Numbered from the stretch's first letter, positions 52,801-59,753 are shown. The stretch: DNA of 64,000 nt from Lewinellaceae bacterium (GCA_020636435.1 JACJXX010000001.1:3489001-3553000), one strand, 5' to 3'. A program made the numbers and translations. Notes: a model not told the origin generated them from the letters alone.

Positions 52801-54344
52801 ACGAAGCTCGGGGTAAATATCGTCGTTTGTCCGTTGGGGTTGGAGAAGGTGCCGGGGCAGTCGGTGACCCACTGGTAGGTGAATACGCCGGTGCCGCCGG
52901 TAGCGTTGGCGGTGAGCATGAGCACGTCGCTGCCGCCTTCTACGGTCGGCGCTACGCCGGCTACGTCTACGTTAATGGCCTTGCCCTGGGCCGCCCAGAT
53001 GCTGAAGTTGAGGAAGGCGCGCTGGGCGGCGATATTGGCGGTGCCGCTGCCACCGTGGTTGTGGCCGGCCTCGTACATGACCTTGCCGCGGGTGGGATCG
53101 CCGAAGGCGTCGCCGAAGGCTATCTTTACCGCTGGCCCGAGGGAGACAGAAGGCACATCCGGGTGAACCGGAATGGTAACGCCCAGTTGGGTGGTGGGCC
53201 GCCATCCTCCGCCGATAACGGGAAGGTAGCTCTGCTCGGAGCCATTTTGCAAAGCTCCGTCTATGACCCCCATATACTGCATGACGGGGTGGGTAGGCAA
53301 AAAAGCATTGTAAGGGCCGCCCGCTTCCCCGTGGTCTCCCCATTCTACGAGGGAGTTGTTGGGGTCGGAGTACGGGCCGCCGCCGGTGGCGGTACCGATC
53401 TTTTTGGACAGAAAGTTCGTTTGTTCACTGGGGTTGCCGGGGTTGAACATCAGTTCCAGGGCGCTCACCGCATGGCAGGCCGCCCAGATGGCGCCGTCGC
53501 AGCCGCCGAGGCCATCGGAGGTAGCGCTGCCGATGTCGGCGTTCCAGCTTAAGAGGCGGCCGTGTGCCAGATCAACGCCGTCGACCCATTCGGGGTCGGC
53601 GTGGGGCATGACGAATATGTCGTTGCAGCAGGTCAGGTCGCCGGGCAATACCCAATTGTAGGCAGTTTCCGGGATGCCGGCCGCCTGGAGGTAGCCCTCG
53701 GCGATGCCGCCGTTTTGGGCGTTGAGGGTCCAGTTCATCACATAATCAATGGTGAGGTAAACCGGAACGATAATGGGCGAGACGGTAGTGGCGCCCACTA
53801 CCCCCATAGCTTGCCAGGAAGCGATGGCCGCATCGACGGCGGGCGTCCGGTACTCAGCTGGGATGATGAAGGGCCCGCCCCGGTAATCGACACCATTGTG
53901 AGAAAAGTCGATCCCATCCTTGGCTTTGCTGGGGTTGATCACCCACTTGACAGGCACCTGATAGTTGTTGAGCAGGTCGTAGATCAGTCCGTAGGGTTTG
54001 AGGCCATTGCCGACGGTTTGCGGCGTGACGCCCATATTGATGATAAAGGAGCCTGAAGAGATGGTCTCATTGGCGGCAAAGGATGCCTGGCCAAAGCCCA
54101 TCAGGAAAAAGCTCAGCAAGAAAAAGCGGAGGGGCCAGAATTGTGCCAGCCAGCTTTTCTTTTTGGGTGTCGTAAGGGTAGCAGCCTTATCTGTAGCTGC
54201 GGGTTGTGGATAAGGATAGGTAGACATTTCGATCATGTTTTTGCCAAAGGTTTGCGTCCTGGATGAATTATGAGCATGCCCTGCTCCGGCGTTGCTGGCC
54301 GGAAGGATGATGGATTGGCGGTTGCCGGAGTATTCAGGTCTCAT
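46842..54344 (-). CDS. 2500-aa secreted multidomain protein with a conserved N-domain of unknown function (protein E)
   Basis: The signal peptide is FWPLRFFLLSFFLMGFGQASFA at about 68-89, so the real start is probably M37 (54236) or M40 (54227) rather than 54344. Residues 90-456 form a domain I have seen only as an uncharacterised Bacteroidota family (KPYGLIYDLLNNYQVPVKW, NDIFVMPHADPEW, GAIWAACHAVSALE). Its His, Asp and Cys clusters could be catalytic, but this is unproven. Ig-like and Big_9-like domains follow. Paired jelly-roll-like modules (about 665-1715; LG.PD or LGLPN with VDAV.Y.. endings) come next. An SdrD B-like domain (1715-1830), Big_9-like repeats (1835-2360) and one DUF11 domain end the protein. 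It stops at SVTQNP with no T9SS tail or EF-hand module, 4 bp before the D start, so translational coupling is likely. Confidence 0.9.
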   Translation of the reverse strand: MRPEYSGNRQSIILPASNAGAGHAHNSSRTQTFGKNMIEMSTYPYPQPAATDKAATLTTPKKKSWLAQFWPLRFFLLSFFLMGFGQASFAANETISSGSFIINMGVTPQTVGNGLKPYGLIYDLLNNYQVPVKWVINPSKAKDGIDFSHNGVDYRGGPFIIPAEYRTPAVDAAIASWQAMGVVGATTVSPIIVPVYLTIDYVMNWTLNAQNGGIAEGYLQAAGIPETAYNWVLPGDLTCCNDIFVMPHADPEWVDGVDLAHGRLLSWNADIGSATSDGLGGCDGAIWAACHAVSALELMFNPGNPSEQTNFLSKKIGTATGGGPYSDPNNSLVEWGDHGEAGGPYNAFLPTHPVMQYMGVIDGALQNGSEQSYLPVIGGGWRPTTQLGVTIPVHPDVPSVSLGPAVKIAFGDAFGDPTRGKVMYEAGHNHGGSGTANIAAQRAFLNFSIWAAQGKAINVDVAGVAPTVEGGSDVLMLTANATGGTGVFTYQWVTDCPGTFSNPNGQTTIFTPSFVSEGVECSIRCIVQDDCGTRTAFDSESTTIVPAPVPPVANNDAEFTNPGVPVTLPPLANDTDLNLDIDPSSLAFWDPMTMMTIASPYTTPNNGTFTINFDGTVTYVSAPGFMGTEVIYYRICDLTDPMDGGPFCDVATITITVDETDEFGCTPLEEYRKLYTAYGASESANAEVDKPFLALGYPEGLGGNKPAVLKGDADPVKRGVITIALENFVLAGDVVSIYGWAADGNGSTITVTTSFDGITFSDAQVFTAPNKDQSYTFNYTVSNPDGILFLRIANTSANGKDFNLDGVSYDVKSCQTDCALPFVDLVLNGTANSFDATSTAGNEDKALGLPNLAGAVIDAGQFLILDLGDTIPNGSQVQLFLANESQSPQPTVDVLGSLTNGSFTGSVNYLPETDKDESYTQFFYTVTQPFGLRYLRFNGNIDKIHLDAVIYEIETCVDGVPVANNDVVYTLEGVPVTYEVQVNDFDPQGDPITTTAITSPPSNGTATINPDGTITYVPNADHNGNPADVLTYQICDATGLCDEATLTIIIPDDGCTDPGQTLQKIGVSYAIAGLDPGNNVNNEADATYYPSGANFAEMDNPNEELVLQLSQAVRAGDKIRLYISGENANPVDFTVKVSTNGVPASAINPVSYTVSGTAFVEFEYQVNATGITYVHIINNDPDEKLRVDGVLFNIWACAPTCVLPNVAVTGDGFSVTATGDRDPLNATGTPDATGQEIRNGDSPATIVDLGEVVPQGSYIYLYLARDGTNAVTATVESSPTNGSFTNLVSFNPNTAEPNYQQYSFQVAQATGIRYLRLNVPTTNRYFVDAVGYFYSLCQDGTPVAVNDATATSEETPVTYPVQVNDSDPAGSPLSTTQILSPPSNGTALINPDGTITYTPDPEFTGTDMLTYQICNPSGLCDDAVLTITVVNDGCASGESTVIIGTGYGFSVSDPLNKVSNEQNAIGVPDALFAELDKGASARLEITLSQTVVPGDKITYYVSSDDLLLEADFTVEIFNGSSWVGAESHSVSGLTFTTFTYTVADAAGAQRIRFINNDADEKLHVDAVKYNLRTCSPTGCVQSETAVVQSGYAIDNPTSPASTADTPSEALGAPDQSFSLVDNGDFLIVDFGQILPQGTFLFFYFSSDGGTTITAKTSTTTTFGSGTSFSVTAPKPNFQQFQLEITAPGGAQYVRFDGTNGKIEVDAAQYSLYQTNSLSGFVWDDSSNENGTFETGSENPFAGVSVKIYRDADASGTVSAGDVLLATKTTNANGFYSYQFFASSLPANYVMAIDEATLPVSPANNYYTTAQYQTATLTSATDSDCDNDFGRSFDNPPVANDDVATTEQNIPIVIDAIGNDQNPDVDGEVTTVTSITSPPSFGGTASINPDGTINYTPPVGFTGVETFVYELCDEANPGVLCDEATVTVTVNPFTNDPPVANDDAATTEQDDPVSVNVLANDSDPDGDPINPPACVGTDASAAMPAVCNGATTNGGTVTILPSGEIYYVPPPGFTGTDQTTYVICDPGGLCDDAVITFTVNADTNDPPVATDDTEVVYLPCGATTFNVLANDYDLDGNLVPGSVTITSALSPATGTLVNNMDGTFTYTAAAAGTFTFGYQVCDDGTPLPAQCDQATVTIEVPVTNTAPIAMDDGDVITSGDQLTTPVLSNDSDPEGDDLTVTLCTSLAPGSCGLTSSTSTQGGTVTVLPSGKTQYTPPAGFAGVDTYFYQICDDGCPNLCAEATVTVTVENQPPVAVDDVDATALNTAIQVDVLANDFDPEGEAITLQTAGVNPLNPTGGGTLQGGTAVVNNNGTPGDPTDDFIDYTPPSNFIGLDTFYYEICDANVFDPECDIARVIITVTSPIDVQLTKAVFPEQPDAGDNVAFTLRLTNTSASTATGVVVKDKLPSGLTYVSDNGSGAYDSGTGVWFIGTVPAGSFVELQIVATVTNFTDATNVAEVTAHNEVDTDSTPNNNILGEDDQDAVILQCVLKREPISVTQNP

Positions 54345-54402
54345 AAAGGCGTCGTCTTGAGTGGTATTGGAAAAGTATGTTGTGTGGTTCGTTTTATTTC
54401 GT

Positions 54403-55290
54403 TCATGGGTTTCCGGTTTTAGGGGGTGGATGGAGGGGGGTTATGGGGTTATGGTGTTGGGGGGTTGCGGTGTTGGGGGTATGGGTGCATCGGTATATCA
54501 GTGAGGCTGCTCCGGAAAGCCCGGATCTAGAACCCTGGTATTGGAAAGGGGAAACTATATTTGACATCCACCCCCTAGCCCCCGCCAGCGGGGGAAAACG
54601 CATCTCCGAATCGAAGGAAATGTCCCCCGCTGGCGGGGGATTCAGGGGGTGGACAAAATATCCTTTATTCACCTTCAAGCCCATGCTCGCCAGGGGCCGG
54701 ATGAAAAGCCCGGAGGCAGGGATAGGGATACCCGGCTGCGCCCGATATCCCTGTGTGCATATTTGAAAATGATTGATCTCATTTATACGTTCCCTGGCCT
54801 CCGGCAACGGGGCGCTGATCGCTACTCCGTTGCGGGCGGCGGGGAAGGGTTTGGCGATGCTGGTGGTTTGGTGGGCGAGGATGGCGCCGTTGGAGCGGGA
54901 GAGGAGCCGTGTTGTGGTATTGCGGTGTTTAGGTTTTATGGTTTTGCGGTGTCGCAGTGTTGTGGTGGCGGAAGGGGCGCTGCCCGAAATACCGAAATGC
55001 CGAAATACCGAAATACCCGCCACTTCCGGGTTCAGCTGTTGATGATATGGCGCAATATTTTCGGATGGAACGGGCTTCGGGGAAGAAGCTTGTACGTATG
55101 GGATGGTTGCAACGAGGGCTAAGCTCCCGAGCAGGAGCTGAAGGAAAAGCCGGCGGGGGTGTTCCCCACAAAGCATCCAGGAGGCGATGCCAGGGAGAAT
55201 CCATTCTTTTTCCGGTGCGATGCCGGGGCCGGCAACGCTTAGGTCTCCTTCTACAGGGATAATAGCAAAGTTTGAAGCCCAGTATTTCAT
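54403..55290 (-). CDS. Small ORF upstream of gene E (leader-ORF family)
   Basis: Starting at ATG 55290 (MKYWASNFAIIPVEG; the frame is open further upstream to 55326) it has 295 codons and ends 58 bp before the longest form of gene E. Residues 50-75 (RRLFLQLLLGSLALVA...VQASS) look like a late signal peptide. SNGAILAHQ and QICTQGY...PGIPIP match the ORF at 14145-14828. The ATG here is favoured because all three family members align from it, with similar sequence before it. The distal part runs through a palindromic repeat (54567-54653) and low-complexity sequence, so the true 3' end may be earlier. Function unknown and expression unproven. Confidence 0.35.
   Translation of the reverse strand: MKYWASNFAIIPVEGDLSVAGPGIAPEKEWILPGIASWMLCGEHPRRLFLQLLLGSLALVATIPYVQASSPKPVPSENIAPYHQQLNPEVAGISVFRHFGISGSAPSATTTLRHRKTIKPKHRNTTTRLLSRSNGAILAHQTTSIAKPFPAARNGVAISAPLPEARERINEINHFQICTQGYRAQPGIPIPASGLFIRPLASMGLKVNKGYFVHPLNPPPAGDISFDSEMRFPPLAGARGWMSNIVSPFQYQGSRSGLSGAASLIYRCTHTPNTATPQHHNPITPLHPPPKTGNP
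54567..54653. repeat. Inverted repeat with C-rich arms
   Basis: The arms carry CCACCCCCTAG-CCCCCGCCAGCGGGGG and its near reverse complement. Each arm contains its own CCCCCGCCAGCGGGGG-type palindrome. It lies inside the distal part of the leader ORF, which argues that this part is not a conserved protein. Confidence 0.75.
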
Positions 55291-55608
55291 GGATCGATTA
55301 TGATTTGTTTCGCAGTTTCCCCGCAATCATCCGCCGAAGCCTGGGGGCGAAGGAGGATTGGGGGGCTTTCTGGTCGTCTTGAGCAAGTGAACAGATGGTT
55401 TTATTGCTGTATTGCTGTATTGTTAGCCGGAGCTGTGTTCGCCTTTTGTGTGCCGTCTTGTAGTTTCTCTGGCTGAAAAAGCATTATCCTCCAGGCACAC
55501 TGCTACCGTTCAGGCAGAAGCTTTTTCTTCTACCTGTTGGCATTGATTTTCGCCTTATGATGCTATAAAAGTACTGCCGCAAGCCCTGGGGCCTACGGAC
55601 AGAAAACT
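55291..55608. other. Intergenic stretch without a supported gene
   Basis: It contains short runs such as repeated TATTGCTG but no convincing ORF, RNA or terminator on either strand. It separates two leader-ORF family members. Confidence 0.5.
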
Positions 55609-55625
55609 GATTTTACATACCCCCG
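55609..55625. repeat. GATTTTACATACCCCCG motif, copy 2 of 3
   Basis: Exact copy of the 17-mer at 15201, with GGACAG just upstream. It overlaps the 3' end of the ORF below. Confidence 0.75.
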
Positions 55626-55885
55626 GGGGAGGGGGGCGGTTTTTGATTTGCGATTTGCGATTTGCGATTTGACGATGCACTGCTGCGGGCGAGCCCGTAC
55701 CCAACGAAGTTGCAAAGGCAGCTCAGCAGCGCCTGTAAAAAGAACTTCCGGGAAGGCCCTGTACCGAGCCCTCTGGAAGCTTTGTAAGGGGGAATCCGGC
55801 CCTTTTCGGATAGGATGCCGGGGTTGGCAAAGCCTGGCGCTCTGCCCATTGGGATAATAGCAAGGTTTAAAGCCCGGTATTTCAT
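55613..55885 (-). pseudogene. Third, truncated member of the leader-ORF family
   Basis: From ATG 55885 (MKYRALNLAIIPMG) it matches the ORFs at 14145 and 54403 through the hydrophobic segment (RKFFLQALLSCLCNFVG). It then runs into a heptamer repeat (GATTTGC, 55645-55672) and the 17-mer motif, and stops after about 90 codons. The conserved ICTQGY part is missing. It reads as a decayed copy standing upstream of the 54403-55290 copy. Confidence 0.5.
55645..55672. repeat. Heptamer microsatellite (GATTTGC)
   Basis: Three full GATTTGC units and a partial fourth. Confidence 0.85.
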
Positions 55886-55950
55886 GAATTGATTGTGATT
55901 TTTTATGCAATTATTTAGCAGGCTGCCCTTGGGCAAAGGTTTTACGCCAC

Positions 55951-56117
55951 TAAGGCGCTAGGAAAGAGTAAAGTGTTCAATTATGGGGCAGTGATTTTTG
56001 TGCCAGGCAAGGCGCGAAGATCGAGGATAGCCTAAGCTACCTGAGTGATGAGCAACGCAGCATGGCGCAAAAAGGACAAGCCAGAATGGACAGTTTATTC
56101 TTTCCTAGCGCCTAAAG
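55951..56117. mobile_element. MITE-like palindromic element of about 165 bp
   Basis: The outer arms start GGCGCTAGGAAAGA and pair with TCTTTCCTAGCGCC at the far end. The pairing continues inward with mismatches (TTTTTGTGCCA against TGGCGCAAAAA), so the whole element can fold into one long imperfect hairpin. No coding capacity. This fits a non-autonomous element or a structured intergenic repeat. Confidence 0.6.
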
Positions 56118-56560
56118 CACAAAGGGCACTAAATCCCACAAAATTTAGTGCGGATTTAGTGTTTTAGTGTCTTCGTGGCGAGAAAAAAAATGGGTTGAGG
56201 CCCTCCTGCGTTCTACGCGAGCGCATTTCGCTGAGGGCCCCTACTGACACTGAGCTTTAGACTTAGCGCCTTCCAACCTAATTAAAAAACTATCTGTGAT
56301 CGTATGGAAAAGCACTGTTGGAGCCCTGACATTACCGCTCGCTTTCAGCGACAGACGCCAGTGCTTTAGCTCATGTAAGCAAGTTGTTGCACTTGCTTTT
56401 CTAACAAACTGATTACAACCCATTTTAAAATTGTACTATTCTCGAATCATATTTTCCGTGTTGAATTTCTCGCCACTAAATCACTAAAACTCAAAAGCCC
56501 ACTAAATTTTTGTGCGGATTTCGTGTTTTCGCGTTTTCGTGGCGGCTTTAACCACTGAGG
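56118..56560. other. Intergenic stretch rich in degenerate repeats
   Basis: It contains inverted copies of a CGCCAC(T/G)AA...ACTAAA type sequence (about 56120-56190 and 56465-56545) and the second 89-bp element. A 60-codon minus ORF (56241-56423) lies across these repeats and is not called. Confidence 0.55.
56368..56458. repeat. Intergenic repeat with covarying hairpin, copy 2
   Basis: Second copy of the element at 15010-15098. The hairpin GCAAGTTGTTGCACTTGC (56379-56396) has a 6-bp stem, with pairing preserved despite base changes relative to copy 1. Confidence 0.6.
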
Positions 56561-56992
56561 CTACAGCGTATTGAACCTGACGGCGAGGTACTCCTTGCTC
56601 TGCACGACCGGGTAAACGCCCGGCACGATCGTTCTGGACCCCTCCGACCAGTAGTTCTGGCGAAACTCGAAGGGGTCTTCCACCAGGAAGATGCCTGTGC
56701 CGAAATATTTGGAGATGGCCTCTCGGCACATCGAGTGTTTGACGAACTGGAAAACAAGCATATCAGGAGGCTCCATCTTTACCAGGGCTATGGCCCGGTT
56801 GCATTCCCAGCTCCCGTTGTGGCTCAGTTCCTGGGCCACGGGCGCTATCACCTTGCAAATTCCGGCGCCGGCGCATCTTTTTTTGGGAGAACCAAAGAGT
56901 ACATCGGCGACAAGGATCTTTTCCACTGTTTGTTTTCCAGGAGCCCCTTTAGGCTGCATATCTTCTCTCTCAAGGGGGTGTCCCTGAATCAT
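56561..56992 (-). CDS. Conserved hypothetical protein, 143 aa
   Basis: I do not recognise a named family. The start at 56992 is the first ATG; M12 is an alternative. From about residue 26 it looks like a compact soluble domain: ILVADVLFGSPKKRC, then GAGICKV, ECNRAIALV, MCREAISKYFGTGIFLVEDP and VVQSKEYLAVRF at the C-terminus. The Cys pair in KKRCAGAGIC, with ECNR and SMCR, could bind a metal or be redox active, but this is speculative. No signal peptide or membrane segment. Composition is protein-like and codon use is normal, unlike the low-complexity ORFs nearby. It stands alone between repeat-rich gaps. Confidence 0.7.
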   Translation of the reverse strand: MIQGHPLEREDMQPKGAPGKQTVEKILVADVLFGSPKKRCAGAGICKVIAPVAQELSHNGSWECNRAIALVKMEPPDMLVFQFVKHSMCREAISKYFGTGIFLVEDPFEFRQNYWSEGSRTIVPGVYPVVQSKEYLAVRFNTL

Positions 56993-57405
56993 GGCTTATT
57001 TTTTTCGCTCTCTTTTTCTAATTGAAGTTGGTTGCCAGGTTTTACTCAGGGGCCTATGATGTCTACATTGATGATTCCCTTGTCAAATTGCATGGAGGTA
57101 CCGTTCAGTTGAATGCCAATAGCTTTCATCTGTCATTGATTTTGATGATGAAGAAGTGTGGTTCCGATCGGCCTCCACTGGTGGGCGAATCAACGGTTGG
57201 AGTAGGCATAGCGCTCCTGTTGGGTGGTGTCGCAAGACATCCCCTTGAGCCAATGGCCTGAACTCATTCGTTTATTCGCTTATCGCGTTGATTTCCCTGC
57301 TTGCGCAGGGTTCGTTTTTGGGAAAGATTAGTGTGATGTGTAATTCTCTGTAGTTGATGTTGTAAAGGTAGGGTGGGAAGCTAGGGAAGGCAGGGACAGT
57401 TTTTG
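56993..57405. other. Intergenic stretch, possible gene remnant
   Basis: There is no supported full gene. On the minus strand, discontinuous frames resemble protein (HWLKGMSCDTTQQERYAYS near 57250-57190; a 27-codon ORF MKAIGIQLNGT... at 57046-57129). These could be a decayed gene, but no family was recognised. Confidence 0.4.
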
Positions 57406-57422
57406 GATTTTACATACCCCCG
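57406..57422. repeat. GATTTTACATACCCCCG motif, copy 3 of 3
   Basis: Exact 17-mer, again with GGACAG upstream. It lies just before the nested palindrome at 57431. Confidence 0.75.
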
Positions 57423-57430
57423 GGGGGAGT

Positions 57431-57562
57431 GAAGGGTGGATGGTTGCCTGCCAGGCGGGCAGGGATGGTTAAATGGTTAAATGGTTAAATTGTCCGCCTG
57501 GCGTCTCGCCTGGCAGGCAACAATCCAACCATTTAACAATCCAACCATTTAATCCACCCTTC
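57431..57562. mobile_element. Nested palindromic element of about 132 bp
   Basis: Three sets of arms nest: GAAGGGTGGAT with ATCCACCCTTC (outer), GTTGCCTGCCAGGCG with CGCCTGGCAGGCAAC, and ATGGTTAAATGGTTAAA with TTTAAC...CCATTTAA. It ends 7 bp before the LysE-like stop codon and could act as that gene's transcript end. It is probably a repeat element. Confidence 0.6.
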
Positions 57563-57568
57563 TTTCCC

Positions 57569-58192
57569 CTACATCATCCCCCGAAACATGAGGAACACGC
57601 CAAACAATACCAGCGCAGTACCCGACACCCTGCGCAGGGCCAGCAGGTAGCTGTATTGCATCCAGTGCTGAATGCGTTTAGCCAGCAGGACCTTCAGCAG
57701 GTCGGTGAGGATGATAACGCCGATGATGCTTCCGAAAAAAAGCATGGCGTCGAAAGCGGGAAGGGGGCCGTCGGCAGAGACGGAAGTCATCACGCCGATC
57801 CAGAAAAAGGCAGTGAAGGGATTAAAAGTATTGATGAGGAAACCCTTCATCCAGTAGCCCGTCCAGTTGTGCCCGGCCGGTTTGCCGGCCTGAAGGCTTT
57901 TCATGGCCGGGCGGGCGAGCAGGGTAGCCGTGCCAATGACGATGAGAATGAGGCCGCCCGCCAGGCTGGCCCACAATTTGAAGCCTTGCCACTGGGTGAG
58001 TTGCAAGAGATAGGAAATACCCAGATAGGCGGCGAGCACATAAAGGGTGTCGCTGGCCCAAACGCCGAAGCCGGCGGTGGCGCCTGCCCGGAAACCCTTC
58101 TCGATGCCCAACTGGATCAGGATGAACAACATAGGCCCCGCCAGGATGCTGAGGGAAAGGCCCAGCAGGGCTCCTTGCCATATTAGATTCAT
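57569..58192 (-). CDS. LysE/RhtB-family amino-acid exporter
   Basis: Starting at M32 of the longest frame (58192, MNLIWQGALLGLSLSILAGP) gives 207 aa, the usual family length. The longer reading adds a polar extension unlike the family. There are about six hydrophobic segments, the N-terminal G..LS...GPMLFILIQLGIE.G signature, a basic/Gly-rich centre, and NTFNPFTAFFWIGV (NP in a membrane segment is typical of LysE/RhtB). Members export amino acids or related small molecules across the inner membrane by proton antiport. It starts 73 bp after the GH3-family gene ends, so the two are probably cotranscribed. The exporter may handle an amino acid or amino-acyl conjugate linked to the GH3 enzyme. 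The substrate cannot be read from the sequence. Confidence 0.88.
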   Translation of the reverse strand: MNLIWQGALLGLSLSILAGPMLFILIQLGIEKGFRAGATAGFGVWASDTLYVLAAYLGISYLLQLTQWQGFKLWASLAGGLILIVIGTATLLARPAMKSLQAGKPAGHNWTGYWMKGFLINTFNPFTAFFWIGVMTSVSADGPLPAFDAMLFFGSIIGVIILTDLLKVLLAKRIQHWMQYSYLLALRRVSGTALVLFGVFLMFRGMM

Positions 58193-58265
58193 AGTTGTCT
58201 TTGGTTCTTTGGCCGATCCGGTTGTTCCAGCTTTCTGTTGGGCCACCCGATTAGCCAAAGACAGT

Positions 58266-59753
58266 TTACAGATTCCGCCTGACAAAAGCTTCCCATTCGG
58301 CCAATGGCTCCCCCTTCATCACGCGCGGAAACTTGCTCTGGCCGTTCATCTTCCCGGCATGGCGCTGCCATTCATAGAAGAGCTTGGGGTCAATCGGGTT
58401 CACCTGGGGCGGGCGCAACATGGCCGAACGTTCGGCGGCGTAGTCGTCATTGACGGCCATGAGCTGTTCGTCCAGCACGCTGGAGAGGATGGCCGGATCG
58501 GCCTGTGGAGTGCAGCCGATATACCAGCGGTGCGCAAAGTGCGTGCCTGACTTAACACCTGAGACGGTGAATTCGTTGATCTTTACGTTCAGGATTTCCT
58601 CGGTGCGGCGCACGGCCTGGTTCATGTTGTCTACCGAAAGATGCTCTCCGCAGATGCTCAGAAAGTGCTTGGTCCGCCCGGTGATAAGAATCTCGGAGCG
58701 GGCCTTGTCGGCAAAACGGACGGTGTCGCCGATCAGGTACCGCCAGGCGCCGGCGCAGGTGCTCATCAGCAGCGCATAATCCTGCCCTTCTTCCACCTCC
58801 GCGATGGTAAGGGCCTGGGCAGTGGGCCGGAGCCGGCCCTCCTCATCGAAGTTGTTCTCGTCGAAGGGCACAAATTCGAAGAAGATGCCGTTGTTGAGCT
58901 GCAGGCGCATGGCGCTGGTGCCGGGGCGCGACTGGAAGGCGATGAACCCTTCGCTGGCCAGGTAGGAATCCTGATAGATCAGCGGGTGCCCAAGCAGCTC
59001 TTCGAAGCTCTTGCGGTACGGGGCAAAGGCAATGCCGCCGGAGACAAATATTTTGAGGTTGGGCCAGATTTCGTGGATGTGGCTGAGCCCATGGTATTCG
59101 ATGACGCGTTCCAGGGTGAGCTGCACCCAACTGGGCAGGCCGGTCAGGACGCCCACGTCCCACCGAGGCGCCATTTTAGCAATAGCCTCCGTGCGCTCAT
59201 CCCAATCGGATATCCTGGCGATGCCGGTGCCGGGGCGGTAATAGCGGCGAATCCACACCGGAGGCTTGCTGGCATTGATGCCGCTGAGGTCGCCGGCCTG
59301 GTAGTGGCCAAAGTCCTGCAGGGAAGCGCTGCCCCCGATCATCAGCCATTCCTTGGTGTAGAAACTGGGAGGCAGGCCGTAACGGGGCAGGCAGGAAAAC
59401 ATCCGGAGGGCTGCCTGGCGCATACTGCGGCGCATATCGCTGGTAATCGGAATGTATTTGCTGGCGGCCTCCGAGGTGCCGGAACTCAGGGCGAAGTGCT
59501 TTACGTTTCCCCGCCAGCTCACATCTGGCTCTCCGGTTAGGGCGCGGCTCCACCACTCTTCGAACATGCGGTTGTAGTCGTGCATGGGAACGCGCTCCCG
59601 GAAAAGCTGCTCCGGGTTCCCGTCTGCGACAATTTGCCCAAAACCGTAATGCTGGCCAAAGGCAGTGCGTTCTGCCCGGTTGAGCAGGTACTGCAGCGTA
59701 CGCTGCTGCATCAGTTCGGGGCTTGGCTTCCTTTGATCCAGTTGTTGAACCAA
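58266..59753 (-). CDS. GH3-family acyl-acid amido synthetase, with an apparent 5' frameshift
   Basis: The 495-codon frame opens with TTG at 59753. It has the GH3 adenylation motifs: SSGTSEAASKYIPIT (about 90-104), WRYLIGDTVRF, and ITGRTKHFLSICGEHLS. GH3 enzymes adenylate a carboxylic acid and join it to an amino acid. Plant members act on auxin and jasmonate; bacterial substrates are mostly unknown. The better start is ATG 59791 in another frame (MTVASKLVKKESLWFNNW...). That frame stops at TGA after SQAPN, and adding one base to the GGGG at 59718-59721 (CCCC on the coding strand) would join it to the main frame. This is a real frameshift or a homopolymer error. A matching promoter lies upstream. 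Confidence 0.85.
   Translation of the reverse strand: MVQQLDQRKPSPELMQQRTLQYLLNRAERTAFGQHYGFGQIVADGNPEQLFRERVPMHDYNRMFEEWWSRALTGEPDVSWRGNVKHFALSSGTSEAASKYIPITSDMRRSMRQAALRMFSCLPRYGLPPSFYTKEWLMIGGSASLQDFGHYQAGDLSGINASKPPVWIRRYYRPGTGIARISDWDERTEAIAKMAPRWDVGVLTGLPSWVQLTLERVIEYHGLSHIHEIWPNLKIFVSGGIAFAPYRKSFEELLGHPLIYQDSYLASEGFIAFQSRPGTSAMRLQLNNGIFFEFVPFDENNFDEEGRLRPTAQALTIAEVEEGQDYALLMSTCAGAWRYLIGDTVRFADKARSEILITGRTKHFLSICGEHLSVDNMNQAVRRTEEILNVKINEFTVSGVKSGTHFAHRWYIGCTPQADPAILSSVLDEQLMAVNDDYAAERSAMLRPPQVNPIDPKLFYEWQRHAGKMNGQSKFPRVMKGEPLAEWEAFVRRNL

Noticed and set aside
57022..57261. A 79-codon plus ORF
   Set aside because: Unconvincing composition; the opposite strand looks more protein-like but is broken.
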